Shown: positions 26,076-34,176, numbered from the stretch's first letter. The stretch: 41,060 nt of DNA from Blautia faecis (GCF_020554845.1 NZ_JAJCIA010000036.1:1-41060), one strand, 5' to 3'. Notes: generated by a model not told the origin, from the letters alone. Program-made: numbers and translations.

Positions 26076-27191
26076 CTACAATATCTCCGGTAATACGGAC
26101 AATGCATATTCTGCCAGGCTGTGATCTTCCTCTCCTGTGCCGCCGCTTATACCAAGACCTCCGATAATCGTATCTCCGGATTTCAGCGGCACACCGCCTC
26201 CGAAAATCACGATCTTTCCACCATCCATCTTATCTACGCCATAAAAGGTTCCGCCTGGCTGGGCAAGTTTGGATAATTCCATGGTGGACATCTTCACCGC
26301 AACAGAAGTATAAGCTTTTTTCAAAGCGACATCAAAGCTTACCAGAAATGCTCCGTCCATTACATGAACGGCAATTGGATTTCCTTCCGGACCGCAAACT
26401 GCAATCACTGCTTTCTTACCGCGGCGAAGGGCTTCCTGTTCGATTTTCCCGATCAGCTTCTTCGCTCCATCCAGTGTAATCTTATTCTGCATACCCATGC
26501 GGCGCAGTACTGCCTGGATTACAGCTTCGTCTACAGAATCAGAGGTACTAGATATGAGAGAATTTTCAACTTTCGTATCCACGCTCACGCTTCCTCCTGC
26601 CACTTTCTCAGTTCCACTTGCATGTAGTTCCGTATTTTCAGAAGATGCGTCAGTTTCTAAAGACTCTGACGTACCCATCTTCTGACCTGCCGCCTTCGCT
26701 TCTTCATAGCGTGCAAGCACATACAGATAGTCTGCCAGACGGTTCATATATTTCTTGCTTCCTGTGTCAGAACCAAACTTTACACTTACAGCCGCAAGAT
26801 CACGCTCCGCTCTTCTGGCTACAGCCCAAGTCACATCAATCTCAGCAGACAAGCGACATGCCCCAGGTAAAGAAGACTCCTTCGGCATATGAAAAAGCCC
26901 CGTCAAACGGTCAATCTCTTCCTCTAAAAGCTCTGTCTTGTCATCATTGATCTTATACTCTCTATTATATGGATCTGCTACTCCTGCATCAATTCTGATC
27001 AGATTTCCCTGGATCTTCTCCAGAAAACGAATGGTATCTCCATCTCTGATCAGGGTTTTCAACACTCCAATATGGCAGGAAAGTTCATCTATGGTTCCCT
27101 CCAGCTGGATTCGGTCATCCGCTTTGGAAACGTTTTTCGTATGGACAAGATTGGTAGTTCCCTTGTCACCATTCTTTGTATAAATACTCAT
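26076..27191 (-). CDS. pduO: PduO-type cob(I)alamin adenosyltransferase fused to a GlcG/HbpS-like domain
   Basis: 371-aa two-domain protein. The N-terminal domain (about 1-175) transfers adenosyl from ATP to cob(I)alamin, making coenzyme B12. It shows KNGDKGTTNLVHT, LEGTIDELSCHIGVL and AVARRAERDL. A Ser/Thr/Glu-rich linker of about 45 residues follows. The C-terminal domain (about 220-371) is the GlcG/HbpS-like domain of PduO proteins (KALLI-type GAKKLIGKIEQEAL, PGGTFYGVDKMDGGKIVIFGGGVPL, GGLGISGG). An ATG 27 bases upstream is possible, but the ATG at 27191 lies 7-8 bases after AGGAGA and begins the conserved domain. It stands apart from the BMC operon, separated by a mobile element. Its presence argues for a B12-dependent enzyme somewhere in the genome. 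Confidence 0.92.
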   Translation of the reverse strand: MSIYTKNGDKGTTNLVHTKNVSKADDRIQLEGTIDELSCHIGVLKTLIRDGDTIRFLEKIQGNLIRIDAGVADPYNREYKINDDKTELLEEEIDRLTGLFHMPKESSLPGACRLSAEIDVTWAVARRAERDLAAVSVKFGSDTGSKKYMNRLADYLYVLARYEEAKAAGQKMGTSESLETDASSENTELHASGTEKVAGGSVSVDTKVENSLISSTSDSVDEAVIQAVLRRMGMQNKITLDGAKKLIGKIEQEALRRGKKAVIAVCGPEGNPIAVHVMDGAFLVSFDVALKKAYTSVAVKMSTMELSKLAQPGGTFYGVDKMDGGKIVIFGGGVPLKSGDTIIGGLGISGGTGEEDHSLAEYALSVLPEIL

Positions 27192-27291
27192 ACGACTTTC
27201 TCCTGACATTTTACCCATCCGGCAAAATGGATTTTATTATGCACCAATACACTGAATATAAGACAATATCTGTGCAAAAACAGGAAATAAT

Positions 27292-27435
27292 GTTACTGTT
27301 CACTCCGTTCACAGTAACGCGCTTCGCGATGCACAGAAATCATGCATTCGCATGATTTCGCGCCGCAATTCTCGGGTTTTCTGTGAACTTTGTTCACAAA
27401 AAACACCTCGCGGAACGTTACCAGTGAACAGTAAC
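27292..27435 (+). mobile_element. 144-bp miniature inverted-repeat transposable element, full copy
   Basis: Ends GTTACTGTTCACT and AGTGAACAGTAAC are inverted repeats. The identical 8-bp sequence GAAATAAT stands on both sides (27284-27291 and 27436-27443). The sequence is almost base-for-base equal to 1615-1758, so both moved recently. It lies between pduO and the end of the BMC operon. A short stretch at 27534-27560 has weak similarity to the element end. Confidence 0.93.
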
Positions 27436-27480
27436 GAAATAATCCACATTATCTTACATTCACTACATTAGTTATAAACA

Positions 27481-27525
27481 GACTCTGGACAAATAACCGC
27501 AATTCCACCGTATCTGTCCAAAGTC
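27481..27525 (-). terminator. Possible terminator hairpin after the alcohol dehydrogenase gene
   Basis: GACTCTGGACA and TGTCCAAAGTC form an 11-bp stem with one mismatch and a 23-nt loop. On the minus strand only a weak U-rich tail (TGTTTATAA) follows. It is the best terminator candidate for the BMC operon end. Confidence 0.5.
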
Positions 27526-27571
27526 TCTTATATGTTACCGGGCACAAAGTGAACAGCAACTCTTAAATTCA

Positions 27572-28723
27572 TTAAAATGACCACAATTTCTTGTAGATCT
27601 TCACAATATCCTCTTTCGTTGGTACTCTTGGGTTGGCAGTTGTGCAGGCATCAGCAAGCGCCAGATTTGCCATTTTGTCAATTGCTGCAAAATACTCATC
27701 CTCAGAAATAGTTCCCATTTCTTTAATTGTAAGCGGAATATTCATTTCCTTCTGCATAAACTGAATCCAGTTTACAAGAGATCTTACAGACATTACTTTG
27801 TTATAGTTACTCAGTCCAAGAATATGTGAAATATTGGCATATCGCTTTACTGCCGGAAGATATTCCTGTTGGCTTCTGCTGTGTTTGTTGATATTTGCAT
27901 TAAATTCAACAATATGCGGAAGCAGCATTGCATTGGCACGTCCATGAGGAATATGAAAAATAGCTCCCAGCTGATGTGCCATGCTATGTGTGATTCCAAG
28001 TCCTGCAGCATTAAAAGAAAGTCCGGCAAGACAGGAAGCTACATGCATTTTCTGACGGGCATGCATATCGCCGCCGTCAAGGTATGCTCTTAACAGAAAG
28101 ACTCCGCAGATTTCAATTGACTTTTCTGCAAGAGCAGATGAAAATTCATTGTGATTGATACTTACATAAGACTCAATTGCATGAGTCAGTACATCCATAC
28201 CTGTATCTGCTGTGATAGAAGGCGGAACGCTCTTTACCAGTTCCGCATCCAGAATTGCCTCATCAGCTGTAAGGCTGTCTGAGATCAGCGGATACTTCAC
28301 ATGATTATCTGTATCATTTACAACTGCAAAAGAGGTAACCTCAGATCCTGTACCACTGGTAGTAGGAATTGCAATAAGACCTACTTTGCCATAATTGTTG
28401 ATCTTCAGGGCAAACTCACGGATTGCCTTGGAAGAGTCAATTGCAGAGCCGCCTCCGACAGCTACTACAACCTCCGGCTGATACTCCAGGAACTTCTTTA
28501 CACCTTCTGCGATTTTTCCTACCGGTGCATCCGGCACAACATCACTGAATACTTCAAACTCCTTGCCACCGCGTCTCAATGGGTCTGTGATCAGCTCGAT
28601 CATTTTCCCTTTTGCGATGAATGGATCTGTGATCACCAGAACTTTTTTGTATGGCAGTTCTGCCAGTCTATCCAGGGCATTGTCACCAAAATGGATGACT
28701 GTTTTCATTTCAAAAGTTTTCAT
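27572..28723 (-). CDS. Iron-containing alcohol dehydrogenase (PduQ/FucO-like)
   Basis: 383-aa NAD-dependent group III dehydrogenase. It reduces propionaldehyde to 1-propanol (PduQ) or lactaldehyde to 1,2-propanediol (FucO), renewing NAD for the acylating aldehyde dehydrogenase. The cofactor motif VVAVGGGSAIDSSKAI, and the metal ligands in ITADTGMDVLTHAIESY and GITHSMAHQLGAIFHIPHGRANAM, are clear. That last segment resembles PduQ and related BMC dehydrogenases. The start follows AAAGGAG, 47 bases after the DeoR stop. No encapsulation helix is seen at either end. It is the last gene of the BMC locus. Confidence 0.9.
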   Translation of the reverse strand: MKTFEMKTVIHFGDNALDRLAELPYKKVLVITDPFIAKGKMIELITDPLRRGGKEFEVFSDVVPDAPVGKIAEGVKKFLEYQPEVVVAVGGGSAIDSSKAIREFALKINNYGKVGLIAIPTTSGTGSEVTSFAVVNDTDNHVKYPLISDSLTADEAILDAELVKSVPPSITADTGMDVLTHAIESYVSINHNEFSSALAEKSIEICGVFLLRAYLDGGDMHARQKMHVASCLAGLSFNAAGLGITHSMAHQLGAIFHIPHGRANAMLLPHIVEFNANINKHSRSQQEYLPAVKRYANISHILGLSNYNKVMSVRSLVNWIQFMQKEMNIPLTIKEMGTISEDEYFAAIDKMANLALADACTTANPRVPTKEDIVKIYKKLWSF

Positions 28724-28770
28724 AATTCAATGCTCCTTTATTGCAGCTTTCTTTTGTAAGCAGAAAGCTT

Positions 28771-29544
28771 CTATCGGACAGATTCCGGATATCTGCACTC
28801 CACGCCCTCTTCTTCAAAAAGCTTCAGCCATTTTTCAGAAGGCTTCGCATCTGTCACGACGATATCAACATCCCGCAATCTTCCGGCAACGGAAAATGCG
28901 GTCTGGTCAAATTTCGTATTGTCCACAACCAGGATTTTCTTACGTCCTGAATCCAGCATTGCTCTCTTTGCTGTTCCAAAAGCTTCCTGTGATTCCATTA
29001 TTCCCCAGTTCTCATCAAGAGCCTTACAGGAAAAAATAACGGTATCTACAAAATAAGAGCGAATGACTTCTTCTGTCCGGGATCCAAGGAAAGCCAGATA
29101 GCCTTCCTTCATCATCCCACCTGTGGAAATAATATTCCATCCTGACACATCTGCCAGTTCCAGAAGGATCTCCATGGAATTGGTGATCACAGTCAGACGC
29201 TCCTTCTCTTTTAATGCCTTTGCCACAAACACTGCAGTAGTGCTGGCGTCCAGAAGCAGATGTTCCCCGTCATGCACAAGAGAGGCTACAATTTCCGCCA
29301 TCTTCTGTTTCCCAACTACATTCTGATTCTTGCGCACATTAAAAGGGAGATCAATGCTCACATCTTCATTGATCACAGCTCCGCCATAGCTTTTAATGGC
29401 AAGCCCTTCCTTCTCCAGCTTGTCCAGATCCCGTCGGATGGTTTCCTCAGAGACTCCGTATAACTGGCTCAGTTCACTTACTACTACGCGCTTCTCATTC
29501 TGTAATTTCTCAAGGATCAGATTCCGTCTCTCTAACGCAAGCAT
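28771..29544 (-). CDS. DeoR-family transcription regulator
   Basis: 257-aa regulator with an N-terminal HTH (VSELSQLYGVSEETIRRDLDKL) and a C-terminal DeoRC sugar-phosphate sensing domain (LLLDASTTAVFVAKAL, LTVITNSMEILLEL, FSCKALDENWG). Regulators of this family usually respond to phosphorylated sugars, here perhaps fuculose-1-phosphate or dihydroxyacetone phosphate. It lies inside the BMC locus between pduT and the alcohol dehydrogenase, with start after GGAGGGG. The tandem T-rich decamers upstream of the fucA and first shell genes are good candidates for its operators. Confidence 0.92.
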   Translation of the reverse strand: MLALERRNLILEKLQNEKRVVVSELSQLYGVSEETIRRDLDKLEKEGLAIKSYGGAVINEDVSIDLPFNVRKNQNVVGKQKMAEIVASLVHDGEHLLLDASTTAVFVAKALKEKERLTVITNSMEILLELADVSGWNIISTGGMMKEGYLAFLGSRTEEVIRSYFVDTVIFSCKALDENWGIMESQEAFGTAKRAMLDSGRKKILVVDNTKFDQTAFSVAGRLRDVDIVVTDAKPSEKWLKLFEEEGVECRYPESVR

Positions 29545-29586
29545 GTTCAGGTCCCCTCCGCGTTCATTTTATTGGTCAGACCAGAA

Positions 29587-30135
29587 TTACAGAAGGCTGT
29601 CGATCATTCTCTTATCCGGATGTGCAATAACAGAGGAATCCAGATACATGCCTTTTTCAGCAACAAGCTCTTTCGCTCTGTCGATTGATGCGGATACAGC
29701 AGAAACCTCACCAGTGATCATCATGTAGGATTTTCCGCACATACCTTTTGCAATACGAAGCTCGATAAGATCTACAATTGCAGTCTTTGCAGCCTGATCT
29801 GCAGCCTCAATAATGGAAGCTGCATCATATGTTTCAAGAATTCCCAGCGCACTGATCTCCTCAACCTGAGTAGTTCCATAAATAGCCGGGAAAAGAGACT
29901 CGTGCGGATTACCCAGTACAAAACTGTCAATGCACTTGTCCTCATATGTTGTTACAGCTGTATCTACGGCAGCTTTTACCGCACTGAGATCACCGGTAAT
30001 AATTGCAATATATTTACCCGGACACACGGTCTGCGCCTCAACGATTTCTACATCAGATGTCTTAACCATTGCATCTGCTGCAGTAACGCCGGTAGCTGTA
30101 GTTTTGAATTCAATCATTCCGATTGCTTTACTCAT
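29587..30135 (-). CDS. pduT: Tandem-domain BMC shell protein, PduT-like with pore cysteine
   Basis: 182-aa trimeric shell protein made of two BMC domains (about 1-90 and 91-182; second domain begins near SALGILETYDAASI). In known PduT the trimer carries a 4Fe-4S cluster at the central pore through Cys38. Here residue 38 is Cys in TVCPGKYIAIITGD, at the same position. The ATG at 30135 begins the domain and follows AAAGGA; an upstream ATG at 30165 overlaps pduS and is rejected. It lies next to the pduS gene, whose iron-sulfur product is thought to pass electrons through this pore. Confidence 0.92.
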   Translation of the reverse strand: MSKAIGMIEFKTTATGVTAADAMVKTSDVEIVEAQTVCPGKYIAIITGDLSAVKAAVDTAVTTYEDKCIDSFVLGNPHESLFPAIYGTTQVEEISALGILETYDAASIIEAADQAAKTAIVDLIELRIAKGMCGKSYMMITGEVSAVSASIDRAKELVAEKGMYLDSSVIAHPDKRMIDSLL

Positions 30136-30151
30136 TTTCTGCACGTCCTTT

Positions 30152-31480
30152 CTAATTCTTTGCAACTACGATCCAGCGGTCTGTCACCTCGGTAACTTTA
30201 CCGGAGATGGTTGCATGGATACCAACACTTAAGCCCTGGGCAGGAGAAGCGATCATCTGACCTCTTGTCACCTGATCTCCAACTTTTACAATTGCCTGAG
30301 CAGGTGCTCCGATATGCTGGCTAAGAAGAATTTTAACCTTTGGAATATCAACCAGTGTCTCGTCCATCGGTGCGTCCTTGTCATATTTTGTAAGACCAAG
30401 ACGTGCCATCAGGCGTTCTTCCGGAACCTTGCGGTATTCTCGGGATTCCTTAACTGGTACTGGCTGTACTCCCTGAGGAGGACGAATACCTGCCTTACGA
30501 AGTCCGCCCTTCATGTCTGCAAGAAGTGTTCTTGGAGCAAGGCTCTGAGGACATGCATACATCTCACAAACGCCACAGGAGCTGCAGAAGCTTGCATTGA
30601 TGTATGGATTAACATCTCTGAAATCCTGATTGGAAGCTGCACGCATGAAGCGGGCTGGATCAATCGGATGTCCCAGATTGTTACGTGGGCAAAGATCTGT
30701 ACAAGTATTACACTGGCAGCAAATAGATGCTGCACGTTTTAAATCTATAGCAGAAGTCCGCATCTTCTTCTGTACGATTAAATGGTCTTTTGGCAGAACC
30801 AGAATCGCATTTGTTGTCTTCGTCACAGGGTCAGAACCTTTTCCGATTCTTCCCATCATCGGTCCACCAATAAAGTAAACCGGGTCTTTTACAGTAGTTC
30901 CGCCTGCCTGGGCAACAACATCATCCATAGTACATCCAAGAGGTACTTTTACAGTTACCGGATGATTTACCTCAGCTACAACAGACACATATTTGGCTGT
31001 TACAGGCTCTTTTTTCTCTACTGCCTGGTATATATTATACAATGTCTCTACGTTAAACACAGCAACTCCCTGCTCAATAGGAAGTCCGCCAGGTCTTACA
31101 ACTCTACCAGTTGCTTCGTAGATCAGTACAACCTCATCTCCCATCGGATACACTTCATCCAGAAGGTGGATGCGCATTCCCGGGAACTCTTCGATATGCT
31201 GTTTCAGAGCATTTACTGTCTGAACATAAGATTTTTTGATTCCAATAATGGCCTCAGAAGCTCCAACTGTTTCCTGAACCATATGGAAGGTTTTCATTAT
31301 TTCGTAAGCGTGCTTCTCTAATAACTGTCTGTGTAATTTCAGTAAAGGTTCGCACTCTGCACAGTTCATAAGAATGGTATTTGCTTTATCTGTCAGCTTC
31401 ATGTATGTAGGGAATCCTGCACCGCCGGCACCAACTACACCATTCTCCTGTATAATATTCTGTAATTCTTTGATATCCAT
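30152..31480 (-). CDS. pduS: PduS-like RnfC-type flavin/iron-sulfur oxidoreductase of the microcompartment
   Basis: 442-aa protein related to RnfC and to PduS, the cobalamin reductase of propanediol compartments. Domains in order: Rnf-type N-terminal FMN/NADH-binding part with GVVGAGGAGFPTYMKL, an SLBB-like segment (VKVPLGCTMDDVVAQAGG), two 4Fe-4S motifs (CCQCNTCTDLCPRN and CSSCGVCEMYACPQ), and a C-terminal barrel-sandwich part ending SGKVTEVTDRW. The ATG at 31480 follows GGAG within the end of the eutN-type gene and is preferred over an ATG 30 bases upstream. It stands next to pduT. If no B12 enzyme is in the shell, it could instead recycle NADH/NAD; both roles are possible. Confidence 0.9.
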   Translation of the reverse strand: MDIKELQNIIQENGVVGAGGAGFPTYMKLTDKANTILMNCAECEPLLKLHRQLLEKHAYEIMKTFHMVQETVGASEAIIGIKKSYVQTVNALKQHIEEFPGMRIHLLDEVYPMGDEVVLIYEATGRVVRPGGLPIEQGVAVFNVETLYNIYQAVEKKEPVTAKYVSVVAEVNHPVTVKVPLGCTMDDVVAQAGGTTVKDPVYFIGGPMMGRIGKGSDPVTKTTNAILVLPKDHLIVQKKMRTSAIDLKRAASICCQCNTCTDLCPRNNLGHPIDPARFMRAASNQDFRDVNPYINASFCSSCGVCEMYACPQSLAPRTLLADMKGGLRKAGIRPPQGVQPVPVKESREYRKVPEERLMARLGLTKYDKDAPMDETLVDIPKVKILLSQHIGAPAQAIVKVGDQVTRGQMIASPAQGLSVGIHATISGKVTEVTDRWIVVAKN

Positions 31481-31484
31481 GGCG

Positions 31485-31751
31485 TTACTCCAATCCTGCA
31501 CCGTCATCAACGATACCTACAATGGCGGCATCTACCGGTGCTGTTTCTACGCCGCAGCCAATTCTTGCCGCGCTTCCTTGTGCCACCAATACATATTCTC
31601 CGATTCCTGCACCGATAATATCGATCGCAACAATCTGACTGAGGTCACCTTTCATGTGATGAACCGGTTCCACGATCATAAACTTATTGCCGATCAGCTT
31701 TTCGTTTTTTCTTGTGGAAACAACGCTTCCTACTACCTTGCCAACTATCAT
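31485..31751 (-). CDS. BMC pentamer vertex protein (EutN/CcmL/PduN family)
   Basis: 88-aa shell protein that forms pentamers closing the vertices of the icosahedral shell. Family features are MIVGKVVGSVVSTRKNEKLIG at the N-terminus, FMIVEPV, VAIDIIGAGIGEYVLVAQGSAAR and VDAAIVGIVD. Length is typical. The ATG at 31751 lies 5 bases after GGAGG; an ATG 12 bases upstream would precede that site. The stop overlaps the ribosome site of pduS, so the two are coupled. Confidence 0.93.
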   Translation of the reverse strand: MIVGKVVGSVVSTRKNEKLIGNKFMIVEPVHHMKGDLSQIVAIDIIGAGIGEYVLVAQGSAARIGCGVETAPVDAAIVGIVDDGAGLE

Positions 31752-31855
31752 GTGAACCTCCAAATTTTATATCAGTTCAGCCATGCATCTGTCATTTTCA
31801 GAACCAGCATGGCTGAACACTTTATTTTAGTAATGAGGAAATGATTTCCAAAACA

Positions 31856-32500
31856 TTACTTTATAATTGTAACTGTATTGCCTGTGGCAATTTTTGCTGC
31901 ATTTGCTTCATCTGTATCAATGTGCATCTCCAGTGTAAAGCTGTCGTCTACACGGATCTTCACCTGATTGAAAATGGTTCCTCTCTCATTGTCTGCTTTA
32001 ACAGATACGATATCTCCATCCTTCACACCGGCTGCCTGAGCATCCTTCGGGGACATGTGAATGTGACGCATTGCTACGATACATCCCTCTTTCAGATAAA
32101 TCGCACCTTTCGGTCCGACAATTGCAATAGGAGCACTTCCCTTAACATCTCCAGACTCACGCACCGGTACTTTCATACCAAGCTTGATTGCGTCTGTAGC
32201 TGATACTTCAACCTGTGAAGCCTTGCGGACCGGTCCGAGAATACGTACATTCTCAATTGCACGGAGCTTCAGTCCAACGATAGTTACTGTCTCATTGGAG
32301 GCAAACTGTCCGCCCATCAGCTCTTTCTTCTTGGTGAGCTGATATCCTGGTCCAAATAAAGCTTCAACATGTTCCTGCGTCAGGTGGATATGTCTTGCGG
32401 AAACTCCGATGGGCACCATGAAGCCATTGCCTTTTTCTTCTTTTTTATTGAGAGCATCCAGTACCATTCTGGTAATCAGCTCAACATTATTGGTTTCCAA
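31856..32500 (-). CDS. pduL: Phosphate acyltransferase PduL
   Basis: 214-aa zinc enzyme that converts an acyl-CoA (propionyl-, or possibly lactyl-CoA) and phosphate to acyl-phosphate, recycling CoA in the compartment. The duplicated PduL domain shows VGVSARHIHLTQEHVEALFG-type and AMRHIHMSPKDAQAAG motifs with the metal-binding histidines, and the family segment GPVRKASQVEVSATDAI. An N-terminal amphipathic helix (about residues 4-17, NVELITRMVLDALN) is a typical encapsulation peptide. The start is TTG at 32500, after AGGTG; I see no ATG that would keep the encapsulation helix. An intercistronic hairpin lies upstream. Confidence 0.92.
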   Translation of the reverse strand: METNNVELITRMVLDALNKKEEKGNGFMVPIGVSARHIHLTQEHVEALFGPGYQLTKKKELMGGQFASNETVTIVGLKLRAIENVRILGPVRKASQVEVSATDAIKLGMKVPVRESGDVKGSAPIAIVGPKGAIYLKEGCIVAMRHIHMSPKDAQAAGVKDGDIVSVKADNERGTIFNQVKIRVDDSFTLEMHIDTDEANAAKIATGNTVTIIK

Positions 32501-32531
32501 AAGTACACCTGCTTTCTTCCTGAAATTCGGT

Positions 32532-32628
32532 AATGTCTGCCATAGCAGACATTATAAAAGTAAGGAGCATCCATGAATTCGCTCATGCAAGCACAGCTCA
32601 TTCATGGCTGCTATCTGGGACTTTTATA
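32532..32628 (-). repeat. Paired intercistronic hairpins between a shell gene and pduL
   Basis: AATGTCTGC-CATA-GCAGACATT (32532-32553) is a perfect 9-bp hairpin. Next to it TATAAAAGT (32553-32561) pairs with ACTTTTATA (32620-32628), enclosing a further stem CCATGAAT/ATTCATGG. The outer hairpin begins directly at the stop codon of the shell gene. No U-tract follows, so RNA processing or protection is more likely than full termination. Confidence 0.7.
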
Positions 32629-32907
32629 TTATTTCAGAACTGGAAGGATTTTCTCAACATCTGTATGAGGTCTCGGAATTACGTGTGTAGCTACAAGCTC
32701 TCCAAGTCTGGATGCTGCTGCGCTTCCGCTCTCTACTGCAGATTTAACTGCTCCAACATCTCCACGAACCATAACAGTTACAAGACCGGATCCGATCTTC
32801 TCTGTTCCAACTAATGCAACGTTAGCTGCTTTGCACATCTGGTCAGCTGCCTCGATAGCTGCTGTAAGTCCTCTGGTTTCTACCATTCCTAATGCTTCCT
32901 GTGTCAT
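32629..32907 (-). CDS. Short form of the tailed shell protein (standard BMC hexamer), internal start
   Basis: A 92-aa product beginning [13 protein letters not shown] from the ATG at 32907 inside the longer frame. The start is supported by AAGGAGG at 32916-32922, far stronger than the site of the long form. The protein is an ordinary PduA/PduJ-type hexamer-forming shell protein. Long and short forms could assemble into mixed hexamers, so the ratio would set how many tails decorate the shell. This is inferred from the start sites. Confidence 0.7.
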   Translation of the reverse strand: MTQEALGMVETRGLTAAIEAADQMCKAANVALVGTEKIGSGLVTVMVRGDVGAVKSAVESGSAAASRLGELVATHVIPRPHTDVEKILPVLK

Positions 32908-33111
32908 GATTTTTTCCTCCTTATGAATTGCTGGTTTCTCAGCTTCTGTATGTTTGGTTTCTGTAATCTCGTTGTCAGCTGCAGTGGTCTTCGGCTCTTC
33001 GGCCTTTACTTCTGCTGCTTTTGCTCTGGTTGTTCTGGCCGTTCTTCTCGGAGCGGCTGCCTTTTTAGGGGCTGTTTTTTTCGCTGTCTCTTTCTTTTCT
33101 TCGTCAGCCAT
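32629..33111 (-). CDS. BMC hexamer shell protein with a basic Lys/Ala/Pro/Thr-rich N-terminal tail and internal second start
   Basis: The full frame gives 160 aa. Residues 1-68 form a low-complexity tail, strongly basic at first ([20 protein letters not shown]) and then acidic. Residues 69-160 are a complete PduA/PduJ-like BMC domain with pore segment EKIGSG. The first ATG at 33111 shares a base with the stop of the upstream shell gene (TAATG) and has only a GGGGGA-type site. The internal ATG at 32907 (codon 69) has a perfect AAGGAGG with an 8-base gap. I infer two products, a long tailed form and a 92-aa standard form, as for PduB/PduB'. The BMC part is about 92% identical to the shell protein at 33435-33710. 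Confidence 0.88.
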   Translation of the reverse strand: MADEEKKETAKKTAPKKAAAPRRTARTTRAKAAEVKAEEPKTTAADNEITETKHTEAEKPAIHKEEKIMTQEALGMVETRGLTAAIEAADQMCKAANVALVGTEKIGSGLVTVMVRGDVGAVKSAVESGSAAASRLGELVATHVIPRPHTDVEKILPVLK

Positions 33112-33413
33112 TATTCATCCCCCTTTTTCTTTCTCCATCGACTTGCGCTAAGCTCCACCATTTTGACGATTTCCTCATGGGGATTGGCAATTACTGCATA
33201 GCTTGCCGGTTTCTTGATGGCATTTGTTGCTGCCGCTTCCACAGCTTCTGTAACAGCTGCCACATCGCCTTGTACAATAATGGTCACCAGTCGTCCGCCC
33301 AGCTTACGCTCCCATGACGCCAGCTCAACGTCTGCCGTTTTACACATAATGTCCAGGGCATCCATGGCCGCTACAACACCTGTGATTTCAATAAAACCAT
33401 ATGATTTACTCAT
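33111..33413 (-). CDS. BMC hexamer shell protein with LGGR pore loop
   Basis: 100-aa single-domain BMC shell protein. The domain runs from about residue 4 ([20 protein letters not shown]) to 90 and shows the pore segment [16 protein letters not shown], different from the KIGSG pore of its neighbours, so it probably passes other substrates. A short basic tail ([10 protein letters not shown]) ends it. The start follows AAGGAG. The stop shares its last base with the start of the tailed shell protein, coupling their translation. Confidence 0.93.
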   Translation of the reverse strand: MSKSYGFIEITGVVAAMDALDIMCKTADVELASWERKLGGRLVTIIVQGDVAAVTEAVEAAATNAIKKPASYAVIANPHEEIVKMVELSASRWRKKKGDE

Positions 33414-33434
33414 GAGCGAACTCCTTATAGTTCA

Positions 33435-33710
33435 TTAGATGCTTGGAAGGATTTTCTCCACATCTGTATGAGGTCTTGGGATTACGTGTGTAGCTACAAG
33501 CTCTCCAAGTCTGGATGCTGCTGCGCTTCCACTCTCAACTGCTGCCTTAACAGCTCCGACATCACCGCGAACCATAACAGTTACAAGACCGGATCCGATT
33601 TTCTCTGTACCAACCAGTGTAACCTCTGCTGCTTTTGTCATTGCATCTGCTGCCTCAATTGCAGCTGTAAGTCCTCTGGTTTCTACCATTCCTAAAGCTT
33701 CCTGTGCCAT
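33435..33710 (-). CDS. BMC hexamer shell protein, PduA/PduJ-like
   Basis: 91-aa major-type shell protein, a hexamer that tiles the facets. The sequence begins [20 protein letters not shown] and has pore segment [19 protein letters not shown] and C-terminal [17 protein letters not shown], all typical of PduA/PduJ. The start follows AGGAGG. It is nearly the same protein as the BMC part of the gene at 32629-33111, which suggests duplication followed by conversion. A strong hairpin lies upstream, between it and the next shell gene. Confidence 0.95.
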   Translation of the reverse strand: MAQEALGMVETRGLTAAIEAADAMTKAAEVTLVGTEKIGSGLVTVMVRGDVGAVKAAVESGSAAASRLGELVATHVIPRPHTDVEKILPSI

Positions 33711-33741
33711 GATGAATTCCTCCTGATATATCTCGACTTTT

Positions 33742-33763
33742 CAAGTACGCTCCAGCGTACTTG
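33742..33763 (-). repeat. Perfect intercistronic hairpin within the shell-gene cluster
   Basis: CAAGTACGC and GCGTACTTG form a 9-bp stem with a TCCA loop. No U-tract follows. It lies 30 bases upstream of the PduA-like start, so it may protect the downstream message of this abundant shell protein. Confidence 0.65.
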
Positions 33764-33838
33764 CTGTGAGGTACCTGCCATGCTCCGCATGACTTTGTTC
33801 GTTTTTATTATAGACTTAAATTCACTGGTTAGCAATCA

Positions 33839-34153
33839 TTAATCCTTATCCAGTGCGCTGATTTTCAGCATTTTTTGTGTACCGGGTTCCGGATTTGGTA
33901 TTACGTAGTGCTGTACCACACCGGTCATACTCTCTGCTACTCTGATTCCAGCTTCTACAGCCTCTGTTACATCAGAAACGCTTCCGCGGAACTTGATGCA
34001 GACAAGGAGCGGTACCGGCAGACTGTCCGCATTTGCAGGTTTATTTTTATCAAAAACCTCCAGATGGACATTTGCTGCCTTGCAGCCGGCGTCGGCCGCC
34101 ACAAACGCTGTTGCCAGTCCGAACACCTCCAAGATTCCTACAGCTTCTGCCAT
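33839..34153 (-). CDS. BMC hexamer shell protein with extended central loop
   Basis: 104-aa single BMC domain. It starts AVGILEVFGLATAFVAADAGCKAANV and ends VVQHYVIPNPEPGTQKMLKIS. Where most hexamer proteins have a short turn before the pore strand, this one has a longer segment (EVFDKNKPANADSLPVPLLV), so its pore and surface should differ. The start follows AAGGAG. It lies between the zinc dehydrogenase and the other shell genes. Family membership is sure; the transported metabolite is unknown. Confidence 0.9.
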   Translation of the reverse strand: MAEAVGILEVFGLATAFVAADAGCKAANVHLEVFDKNKPANADSLPVPLLVCIKFRGSVSDVTEAVEAGIRVAESMTGVVQHYVIPNPEPGTQKMLKISALDKD

Positions 34154-34176
34154 CTTGATTCTCCTTTATCCGGCAA

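Noticed and set aside
1615..27435. Repeated sequences considered as a CRISPR array
   Set aside because: Copies are 144 bp, far apart, have inverted ends and target duplications, and there are no regular spacers or cas genes.
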